A DNA stretch of 6,575 bases from Candidatus Omnitrophota bacterium (lineage in GTDB: Bacteria > Omnitrophota > Gorgyraeia > Pluralincolimonadales > Pluralincolimonadaceae). Below, piece by piece: positions 1 to 5,756 of this stretch. Each line of letters opens with the position of its first letter. The stretch's first letter is position 1. Below the pieces are notes generated by a model. It searched no databases, was not told where the DNA came from, and saw only the letters and a program-made list of their open reading frames with translations. Both the position numbers and the translations under genes were made by a program. The stretch covers positions 1 to 6,575 of the forward strand of contig JAQUSA010000028.1 of assembly GCA_028715315.1 (NCBI GenBank), in the 5' to 3' direction.

Positions 1-343
1 GACGGAGGTATTGCCGGAGAGATATTTCGACCTCGTGACCGCCATATCCGGCAGCGGGCCGGCGTATTTCTTTTATCTTAAGGAGGCCCTCATGGAGGCG
101 GCGACGGGCCCCGGGATGAAAAAAGATACTGCGCGCAAGCTTGTTTCGAGGACGGCCTTAGGCGCGGCGAAGCTGCTTATCGAGACCGGGCATGAACCCG
201 CAGTGTTGAGGAGCCGCGTCACGTCTAAGGGAGGCACTACCGAACAGGCGATGAAGGTATTCGAGAAAGAGGGATTCAAGCGCACGGTCCGGAAGGCGGT
301 GGCCGCCGCGCAAAAACGTTCCAGGCAATTATCAGGAGGCTAA
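1..343 (+). CDS. proC: Pyrroline-5-carboxylate reductase, C-terminal part (5' end outside window)
   Basis: This enzyme makes the last step of proline synthesis, NAD(P)H-dependent reduction of pyrroline-5-carboxylate to proline in the cytoplasm. The frame is open from base 2 to the TAA at 341-343 with no stop upstream, so the gene enters from outside. The TTG at base 11 is an internal codon, not a start. About 113 residues remain. They match the C-terminal helical dimerisation domain: SGSGPAY near the beginning, then the alpha-helical stretch with GAAKLL, and VTSKGGTTEQA towards the end, the family signature usually written VTSPGGTT. The Rossmann NAD(P)-binding half is not in the window. The proline of SPGGTT is lysine here, a position where the family tolerates change. 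The stop codon directly abuts the ATG of the next gene. ProC-like genes are often found just upstream of yggT in bacteria. Family identity is very secure from these motifs. Confidence 0.95.
   Translation, partial: TEVLPERYFDLVTAISGSGPAYFFYLKEALMEAATGPGMKKDTARKLVSRTALGAAKLLIETGHEPAVLRSRVTSKGGTTEQAMKVFEKEGFKRTVRKAVAAAQKRSRQLSGG
334..339 (+). promoter_or_regulatory. Ribosome binding site of the yggT-family gene
   Basis: A perfect AGGAGG lies inside the last codons of proC, 4 nt before the ATG at 344. It fixes the start of the downstream gene. Because proC stops immediately before that ATG, terminating ribosomes pass over this site. Confidence 0.8.
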
Positions 344-643
344 ATGTTCGCCATTAGCAACCTTATCATCCTTGCCGCGCGCCTTATCGAAATATTTTTG
401 CAGATGTGGTGTTTCATGATAATATTGCGCGCGTTCATAAGCTGGGTCAACCCGGACCCGTTCCATCCGCTGGTCCAGTTCCTTAACAGGATGACGGACC
501 CGGTGCTCGCGCCTTTCAGGAAATTCATGCCGCCTTTGGGCCCGATAGACATATCGCCCATGATAGCGGTCATACTGATATATTCGGTACAGAAGTATTT
601 CCTCGTCCCGACCCTGATGGAACTCGCGATGAGGATGCGCTGA
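344..643 (+). CDS. yggT: YggT/YlmG-family integral membrane protein
   Basis: This is a small membrane protein of 99 residues, the usual length for the family. Two hydrophobic segments are visible, roughly residues 4-34 and 70-90. Between them lies a conserved loop with SWVNPDP (33-39), TDPVLAPFRK (51-60) and PPLGPIDISP (63-72). These three blocks are the family hallmark. The biochemical role is not settled. Family members are linked to osmotic tolerance in E. coli, to the division-gene neighbourhood in Gram-positives (ylmG next to sepF/divIVA), and to chloroplast nucleoid distribution in plants. The start is fixed by a strong Shine-Dalgarno and by the zero gap after proC. The next gene starts 14 nt after the stop. 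The position between proC and the ileS cluster is the conserved one, so a role in cell envelope or division is plausible by association only. Confidence 0.92.
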   Translation: MFAISNLIILAARLIEIFLQMWCFMIILRAFISWVNPDPFHPLVQFLNRMTDPVLAPFRKFMPPLGPIDISPMIAVILIYSVQKYFLVPTLMELAMRMR

Positions 644-647
644 AAAC

Positions 648-653
648 GGAGGA
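648..653 (+). promoter_or_regulatory. Ribosome binding site of the purine nucleoside phosphorylase gene
   Basis: GGAGGA lies in the 14-nt gap after the yggT stop, 4 nt before the ATG at 658. It supports that start over internal ATGs. Confidence 0.75.
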
Positions 654-657
654 ATAA

Positions 658-1485
658 ATGCACGAACTTAAGGCCAAGATCAACGAGACCGTAAAATTCA
701 TAAAGGAAGAGATGGGCCGAATGCCCCAGCCGGATGTCGCGATAATACTCGGGACGGGGCTCGGAAATCTCGCGGAGCAGATAAAGGACAAGAAAAGCCT
801 CGAATACTGGAAGATACCCCATTTCCCGCTTTCGACGGTAAAGAGCCATAAGGGGGAACTGGTCTTCGGGAAGATAGGAGACAAGAATGTAGTCGCCATG
901 GAGGGCAGGTTCCATAATTACGAGGGATACACGCTTGACGAGGTGACTTATCCCGTAAGGATAGTCAAGGCGCTCGGCGCGAATACCCTCGTCGTATCGA
1001 ACGCCGCCGGAGGCATGAACCCGAAATACAATTATGGCGACCTCATGGCTATAACCGACCATATCAATTTCACGGGATCGAACCCGTTGATAGGGCCTAA
1101 CGACGACTCGCTCGGGCCGAGGTTCCCTGATTTCTGCGACCTCTATGACCCGCAGCTCGTGGAACTTGCCGGCAAGATCGCCAAGGAGGAGGGGATAAGC
1201 CTGCAGAAGGGCGTATATATAGGCGTGACAGGCCCCAACCTCGAGACGAGGGCCGAGTACAAGTTCTTCCAGGTGATCGGCGCCGACGCGGTCGGGATGT
1301 CTACGGTCCCCGAGGTGATCGTGGCAAAACACGCGGGCCTCAGGATATTCGGGATAAGCGTGATAACCGATATATGCCTGCCGGAGACGCTGAAGCCGTG
1401 CAACATAGACGAGATAATTAAGACCGCGAATGAGGCCGAACCTAAACTGACGAAGCTTATCTACAAGCTGATAGAGAGAATATGA
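658..1485 (+). CDS. punA: Purine nucleoside phosphorylase, trimeric PNP/MTAP family
   Basis: A 275-residue cytoplasmic enzyme of the low-molecular-mass homotrimeric family, which cleaves purine (deoxy)nucleosides with phosphate to the free base and (deoxy)ribose-1-phosphate (purine salvage). Visible motifs are GTGLG (32-36, phosphate loop), GRFHNYEG (83-90; R84 and H86 bind phosphate), NAAGG (115-119), GPNLETRAE (192-200, with E196 at the base-binding glutamate) and VGMST (212-216; M214 and S215 at the ribose and phosphate sites). Length is normal. Two pocket positions differ from classical PNP: the base-recognising Asn (human N243) is D238, and the 5'-OH-binding His (human H257) is I250. Both changes are in the direction of MTA phosphorylase (Asp and Val), so the preferred substrate may be a 6-amino or 5'-modified nucleoside. 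The stop overlaps the ileS start as ATGA. The gene occupies the place of ylmH/divIVA in the Bacillus-type order. The family is certain; substrate and symbol are less so. Confidence 0.9.
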   Translation: MHELKAKINETVKFIKEEMGRMPQPDVAIILGTGLGNLAEQIKDKKSLEYWKIPHFPLSTVKSHKGELVFGKIGDKNVVAMEGRFHNYEGYTLDEVTYPVRIVKALGANTLVVSNAAGGMNPKYNYGDLMAITDHINFTGSNPLIGPNDDSLGPRFPDFCDLYDPQLVELAGKIAKEEGISLQKGVYIGVTGPNLETRAEYKFFQVIGADAVGMSTVPEVIVAKHAGLRIFGISVITDICLPETLKPCNIDEIIKTANEAEPKLTKLIYKLIERI

Positions 1486-4253
1486 ACTACAAAGAGACCC
1501 TGAACCTGCCGAAGACCGATTTTCCGATGAAGGCCGACCTCCCGAAGAGGGAGCCGGAGATGCTGAAGGCCTGGGAATCCGGGGATATCTATGGGGCGAT
1601 CCGCAAGGCCCGCGCCGGGAAGCCGAAGTACATCCTGCACGACGGCCCTCCTTACGCGAACGGCAACATACATATCGGCCACGCGCTGAACAAGACGCTT
1701 AAGGACATAGTCGTTAAATACAAGACCATGCGCGGTTTTGACGCGCCGTATGTCCCGGGATGGGATTGCCACGGCCTGCCGGTAGAGCACGCGCTCTTCA
1801 AGGAACTGAAGATGTCGAAGGGCCAGATAGGCCAGCTCGAGTTCAGGAAGAAGGCCGCGGAATACGCGCTTAGGTTCGTCGCGACACAGAAGGAGGAGTT
1901 CAAGCGCCTCGGCGTCTTCGGCGACTGGGCCGATCCCTACCTGACGCTGGACAATAAGTATGTCGCCGGGATAGTCCGTTCGTTCGCGAAGATGGCCGAG
2001 AAAGGCTATATCTATAAGGGCGTGAAGCCCGTCAACTGGTGCCTGCGTTGCGAGACGGCTCTCGCGGAGGCCGAGGTCGAATACGCCGACCACTCGTCGC
2101 CGTCGGTTTTCGTGAAGTTCAGGATCGCGGGTGCCGCGGATAATAAATTCCTCGTTATCTGGACGACTACGCCATGGACGCTGGTCGCTAATGTCGCGGT
2201 CGCGGTCCATCCTTTGCTGGATTACGTTACGGTGGATGCGGGCGGCGAGCATTATGTGCTCGCGAAGGACCTGCTCGAGTCCGTTGCGGCCAAGGCCGGA
2301 TTCAGGGATTACAAAATATCAGCTACGGTAAAGGGCAAGGAGCTCGAGGGCCTTACGTATAAGCATCCTTTCATAGACAGGGAGGGCAAGGTAGTATTGG
2401 CCGATTACGTCTCCAACGAGGACGGTTCCGGCTGCGTCCATACCGCCCCGGGCCACGGCATGGAAGATTACCTTACCGGCCAGAGATACGGGCTTCCGAC
2501 CATCATGCCAGTGAATGAAAGGGGAATATTCGAAGCGGCCGCGGGAGAGTTCGCGGGGATGCATGTCTTCAAGGCGAATGCCGCGATAACCGAAAGGTTG
2601 CAGAAGGACGGCGCGCTGCTGGCCGGCGGGACGGTCTCGCATTCATACCCGCATTGCTGGAGGTGCAAAGAGCCGGTCATCTTCAGGGCGACGGTCCAGT
2701 GGTTCATAAAGGTCGACCATAACGGGCTCAGGAAGAAGACGCTCGATGATATAAAGGGCGTAAAGTGGGTCCCGCAGGTCGGCGAGAACAGGATATCGGC
2801 GATGATCGAGAACCGCCCCGACTGGTGCCTCTCGAGGCAGAGGTACTGGGGCGTCCCGATACCCGCGTTCTACTGCGAATCCTGCAAGAGGCCCGTTCTT
2901 GACTCGAAGATAATAGAAAGCATCGCGGACCTGATGGAGAAAGATGGTTCGAACGTATGGTTCGCGAAGCCCGCCGAAGAGTTGCTGCCGGCCGGTTTCT
3001 CGTGCCCCGAATGTAAAGGTAAAAAGTTCAGGAAGGAAGAGGATATACTCGACGTCTGGTTCGATTCCGGCGTGAGCCACCAGTCGGTGCTCAGGGCGAG
3101 GGAGCAGCTGGCTTTTCCGGCTGACCTGTATCTTGAGGGCAGCGACCAGCACCGCGGATGGTTCCAGGCGGCGGTTCTCACCTCAGTGCCGATAGAGGGA
3201 AGGCCGCCGTTCAAGAGCGTGCTGACCCACGGATTTGTCGTCGACGGCGAAGGCAGGAAGCAGTCTAAGTCGCTCGGGAACGTGATATCCCCGCAGGATA
3301 TAATAAAGACGCACGGCGCGGACGTCCTGAGGATGTGGGTCGCCTCCTGCGATTATTACGAGGATATCAGGATCTCCAAGGAGATAATCGAACGCACATC
3401 GGAAGCTTACCGCAAGATAAGGAACACCGCCAGGTTCATACTCGGCAACCTCTTCGATTTTGACCCTGCCAGGGACAGGCTCGCGCACGGCGGCCTGCTC
3501 GAGATAGATAAGTGGGCCATATCGAAGGCTTATTCGCTCTCGCAGGAGATGGCGGGGTATTATGACGCCTTTGAGTTCCATAAGGTCTTCCGCGCGCTGT
3601 ACAATTTTTGCACGGTGGAACTGTCCAGTTTTTATCTTGACGTTTCAAAGGATAGACTGTATACTTATGCGCCGAACTCGAAAGAGAGGCGGTCTTCGCA
3701 GACCGCGATCTATGAAATAGTCTTGATGCTTGCAAAAGCGCTTGCGCCGGTCGCGCCGTTCACGGCCGACGAGATATGGCAGAAATTAAAGCGCGACGAC
3801 GCGTCAGCCAGCGTGCATTCGTCATTATGGCCCGAAGCGCGCGATGGTTATATCGACAAGTCCCTTGAAGAAAAATGGGAAAAGCTTTTCGCGCTGAGGC
3901 CCCATATAATGAAGGCCATCGAGGAGAAGAGGGCAAAGGGGGCCTTCGGAGACTCCATGGAAGCATCGGTGACGCTGTATATAAAGGATACCGGCAAGTA
4001 CGGGTATCTCCATGAGTTTGCGAAGGAACTGGCAGGCGTTTTCCTGCTTTCCTGCTTCAGGCTTGAGGATGCGCCGGCGAAGGGCCTGCCGTCCAGGGAA
4101 GGGCTGGTAGAGGTTGAAGGCCTTGGTATTTTTGTCGAAAAGGCCGGCGGCGCAAAATGCGGCCGCTGCTGGACATATTCCGAAGAGGTAGGCAGGGACG
4201 GGGACCACCCGTCACTATGCAAACGCTGCGCGGGCGCCCTAAAAGGAGAATGA
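1482..4253 (+). CDS. ileS: Isoleucyl-tRNA synthetase (bacterial type 1)
   Basis: A class I aminoacyl-tRNA synthetase of 923 residues (typical 900-940) that charges tRNA-Ile and edits misactivated valine. In order: PPYANGNIHIGH (HIGH at 64-67), GWDCHGLP (93-100), the CP1 editing domain with WTTTPWT (227-233) and HTAPGHGMEDY (320-330, D329 at the conserved editing aspartate), DWCLSRQRYWG (447-457), DVWFDSG (524-530), GSDQHRGWFQ (553-562), the signature loop as KQSKS (593-597) instead of KMSKS, the anticodon-binding helical domain, and a C-terminal zinc finger (C893, C896, C913, C916). Two more cysteine sets, C187/C190 with C392/C395 and C465/C468 with C508/C511, correspond to the two core zinc sites known from the Thermus enzyme. 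The C-terminal zinc finger points to the bacterial, not the eukaryote-like mupirocin-resistant, class. The start overlaps the phosphorylase stop by 4 nt (ATGA) with only a weak GAGAG upstream, so coupled translation is likely. No T-box leader is possible here because the gene begins inside the preceding one. Confidence 0.98.
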   Translation: MNYKETLNLPKTDFPMKADLPKREPEMLKAWESGDIYGAIRKARAGKPKYILHDGPPYANGNIHIGHALNKTLKDIVVKYKTMRGFDAPYVPGWDCHGLPVEHALFKELKMSKGQIGQLEFRKKAAEYALRFVATQKEEFKRLGVFGDWADPYLTLDNKYVAGIVRSFAKMAEKGYIYKGVKPVNWCLRCETALAEAEVEYADHSSPSVFVKFRIAGAADNKFLVIWTTTPWTLVANVAVAVHPLLDYVTVDAGGEHYVLAKDLLESVAAKAGFRDYKISATVKGKELEGLTYKHPFIDREGKVVLADYVSNEDGSGCVHTAPGHGMEDYLTGQRYGLPTIMPVNERGIFEAAAGEFAGMHVFKANAAITERLQKDGALLAGGTVSHSYPHCWRCKEPVIFRATVQWFIKVDHNGLRKKTLDDIKGVKWVPQVGENRISAMIENRPDWCLSRQRYWGVPIPAFYCESCKRPVLDSKIIESIADLMEKDGSNVWFAKPAEELLPAGFSCPECKGKKFRKEEDILDVWFDSGVSHQSVLRAREQLAFPADLYLEGSDQHRGWFQAAVLTSVPIEGRPPFKSVLTHGFVVDGEGRKQSKSLGNVISPQDIIKTHGADVLRMWVASCDYYEDIRISKEIIERTSEAYRKIRNTARFILGNLFDFDPARDRLAHGGLLEIDKWAISKAYSLSQEMAGYYDAFEFHKVFRALYNFCTVELSSFYLDVSKDRLYTYAPNSKERRSSQTAIYEIVLMLAKALAPVAPFTADEIWQKLKRDDASASVHSSLWPEARDGYIDKSLEEKWEKLFALRPHIMKAIEEKRAKGAFGDSMEASVTLYIKDTGKYGYLHEFAKELAGVFLLSCFRLEDAPAKGLPSREGLVEVEGLGIFVEKAGGAKCGRCWTYSEEVGRDGDHPSLCKRCAGALKGE
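4241..4248 (+). promoter_or_regulatory. Ribosome binding site of the DksA/TraR-family gene
   Basis: AAAAGGAG lies within the last codons of ileS, 11 nt before the ATG at 4260. The spacing is a little long, but it is the only good site before this start. Confidence 0.6.
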
Positions 4254-4259
4254 CCTAAA

Positions 4260-4655
4260 ATGATAAAATGGGATAAAGCCGAACTGGAGAAGTTCAAGAG
4301 TATGCTGCTTAAAAAGAAGGCGGAGATGCTCAAGGAGATCAACGGCGTCGAGAAGGACTCCATAAATAAATCACAGCGCGACGCTTCCGGAGACCTGTCC
4401 GCATATACGTTCCACATGGCGGATGTAGCGACGGATAGCTTTGACAGGGAATTCTCTCTTGGCATCGCGATGAACGTACAGCAGAAGATACTCTATGCCA
4501 TCGAAGAAGCCCTGAAGCGCATAGAGGACAAGACCTTTGGTATCTGTTTGGAGTGCGAAAAGCCGATAGCCAAGCAGAGGCTGATGGCGATGCCTTACGC
4601 GGGCCTTTGCGTCGATTGCCAGTCTAAAGAGGACCCGCAGAAGAAGATAGTCTGA
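4260..4655 (+). CDS. DksA/TraR-family zinc-finger protein (YlyA-like position)
   Basis: A 131-residue protein with the layout of the DksA/TraR family: an N-terminal coiled coil rich in Lys/Glu (about 5-35), a linking turn, a second long helix (about 62-92) and a C-terminal four-cysteine zinc finger (C96, C99, C117, C120), then a short tail. EFSL and the helix before the finger align well with E. coli DksA (EFSL, KKVEDEDFGYC versus KRIEDKTFGIC). In E. coli the protein enters the RNA polymerase secondary channel and acts with ppGpp through a DxxDxA tip motif. Here the equivalent stretch (52-62) reads HMADVATDSFD, so tip acidic residues are present but not in that pattern. Regulation of transcription is likely, but the exact mode cannot be read off. 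The gene starts 6 nt after ileS and shares one base with lspA. The position between ileS and lspA equals that of Bacillus ylyA. The family is secure; equivalence to DksA itself is not. Confidence 0.88.
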   Translation: MIKWDKAELEKFKSMLLKKKAEMLKEINGVEKDSINKSQRDASGDLSAYTFHMADVATDSFDREFSLGIAMNVQQKILYAIEEALKRIEDKTFGICLECEKPIAKQRLMAMPYAGLCVDCQSKEDPQKKIV

Positions 4656-5095
4656 TGCTCCCATTTATCGTAGCCGGGTTGGTGGTGTTGGTCGACCAGG
4701 CCACGAAGGCGATAGCGGCCGCTAACTTATCCTACGGGAACTCCATTCCTGCGGTCGGGGGCCTGGTCAGCTTTACCCTCGTTGAGAATACGGGCGCGGG
4801 TTTCGGGCTTTTCAGGAACCAGGTCCTTATCCTCGTTTTTATTTCCGGCGCCGCGATATTTTTTACCGTATATTATATGCTGAAAAAGAGGCCCGGGTAT
4901 TATCTTCCTTTCGCGCTGATACTGGGAGGCGCCGCGGGCAACCTTATAGACAGGCTCCGCTTCGGCCATGTCATAGACTTCATCGACCTGCATTGGTGGC
5001 CGGTCTTCAATTTCGCCGATTCGTGCATAACGATCGGCTCCGTAATGCTCTTCTTCATAATATTCAGGGGGAAGGATGCATCCCGTACTGTTTGA
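4655..5095 (+). CDS. lspA: Lipoprotein signal peptidase (signal peptidase II)
   Basis: An inner-membrane aspartic protease that removes the signal peptide of diacylglyceryl-modified prolipoproteins, the second step of lipoprotein maturation. The 146 residues form four hydrophobic segments (about 3-22, 56-76, 82-98 and 120-137). Family motifs are VDQATK (13-18), VENTGAGFG (43-51), GGAAGNLIDRLRFGHVIDF (91-109) and FNFADS (118-123). The catalytic pair is D108 and D122 by alignment with the VVDF and NLADS aspartates of Pseudomonas LspA. Length is slightly short but complete. The ATG shares its A with the TGA of the preceding gene (TGATG) and no good Shine-Dalgarno lies close by, which points to translation by re-initiation. 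The last 20 nt overlap lgt, whose product performs the step before LspA. Nothing required for activity appears to be missing. Confidence 0.96.
   Translation: MLPFIVAGLVVLVDQATKAIAAANLSYGNSIPAVGGLVSFTLVENTGAGFGLFRNQVLILVFISGAAIFFTVYYMLKKRPGYYLPFALILGGAAGNLIDRLRFGHVIDFIDLHWWPVFNFADSCITIGSVMLFFIIFRGKDASRTV
5066..5071 (+). promoter_or_regulatory. Ribosome binding site of lgt inside lspA
   Basis: AGGGGG, followed by AAGG, lies in the lspA coding sequence 4 nt before the ATG at 5076. It supports this overlapping start for lgt. Confidence 0.6.
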
Positions 5096-5756
5096 GATCG
5101 GGCCGTTCAAGGTGTTTTCCTACGGCGCGGCGCTTGCGATAGCGTTCCTTTTGGCCGCAACGCTGGCGAGGCGCAGGGCGGTATCGGAAGGCATGGACGG
5201 AGATAAGATGCTTGACCTATTCATCGTCCTTATCATATCGGGTATCATAGGCGGCCGACTGCTCTTCGTCCTGCTCAATATAAACGAATATCTCGCCTGT
5301 CCGGGAGATATCTTCAAATTGTGGGAGGGGGGCCTTGTCTGGTACGGCGGCCTGATAACCTCTGCGGCTTGCGGCATCATCTTCATGAAGGCGAAGGGGA
5401 TGCCTGTGCTGAAGACAGCGGACCTGGTCGCGCCGTATATCGCGCTGGGGCAGGCGATAGGGCGCATAGGATGCTACCTGAACGGATGCTGCTACGGTAA
5501 ATATAAGGCGATCCCGACCCAGCTGACCGAGTCGGCCGCGATGTTCATATTATTCCTTATCCTCAGGAAGCGCAGCCCTTCGAACGGCAGGACGCTGCTG
5601 CTCTACCTGGTCCTCTATTCAGCGTTCAGGTTCTTCAACGAATTCCTGCGCGGAGACAATCCCGTCTTCCTTGCGGGGCTCACCGTGTCGCAGGTCATTT
5701 CTGCAGCGGTATTCGCCTTAGCGGCCATCTCATGGAAAATTATACCTTCGAAGTAG
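5076..5756 (+). CDS. lgt: Prolipoprotein diacylglyceryl transferase (short form)
   Basis: An integral membrane enzyme that transfers diacylglycerol from phosphatidylglycerol to the lipobox cysteine, the first step of lipoprotein maturation. Seen in order: N-terminal HPVLFEIGPFKVFSYG (2-17), GGRLLFVL (59-66), WEGGLVWYGG (83-92), the signature GRIGCYLNGCCYG (129-141, R130 at E. coli R143), PTQLTES (147-153) and the late RFFNEFLRGDN (185-195, R185 and E189 at the conserved Arg/Glu). About six to seven hydrophobic segments fit the usual topology. At 226 residues it is shorter than the usual 250-290. The shortage falls between GCCYG and PTQL, where only five residues (KYKAI) remain and the common HPTQLYE histidine is absent. 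The E. coli H103 position is Y90, a change I believe is common elsewhere. The reading frame is intact and the main arginines are kept, so I expect a working enzyme. It overlaps lspA by 20 nt and the next gene by 25 nt. Confidence 0.93.
   Translation: MHPVLFEIGPFKVFSYGAALAIAFLLAATLARRRAVSEGMDGDKMLDLFIVLIISGIIGGRLLFVLLNINEYLACPGDIFKLWEGGLVWYGGLITSAACGIIFMKAKGMPVLKTADLVAPYIALGQAIGRIGCYLNGCCYGKYKAIPTQLTESAAMFILFLILRKRSPSNGRTLLLYLVLYSAFRFFNEFLRGDNPVFLAGLTVSQVISAAVFALAAISWKIIPSK

Noticed and set aside
221..238. The VTSPGGTT signature of ProC reads VTSKGGTT.
   Set aside because: The changed position is variable in the family signature, so this is ordinary variation and not evidence of lost function.
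340..1332. A 330-codon open frame on the minus strand opposite proC/yggT/phosphorylase.
   Set aside because: It lies antisense to two genes with unmistakable family motifs, has no recognisable domain, and its length follows from the GC-rich codon pattern of the sense strand. It is a shadow frame.
1460..1482. A possible T-box or other leader upstream of ileS.
   Set aside because: ileS starts within the last codons of the phosphorylase gene; there is no room for a leader and no T-box-like sequence was seen.
1461..2252. A 263-codon minus-strand open frame opposite the start of ileS.
   Set aside because: It is antisense to highly conserved IleRS motifs (HIGH, GWDCHGLP), shows no domain and has a charged, Arg/Leu-rich composition typical of reverse-strand reading.
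4254..4259. A terminator or promoter between ileS and the DksA-like gene.
   Set aside because: The gap is only 6 nt and shows no hairpin plus T-run.
5343..5348. Lgt has Tyr (Y90) where E. coli has the functionally important H103.
   Set aside because: To my knowledge many Lgt proteins with the GCCYG-type signature have YGG here, so it is probably a subfamily trait and not a defect.
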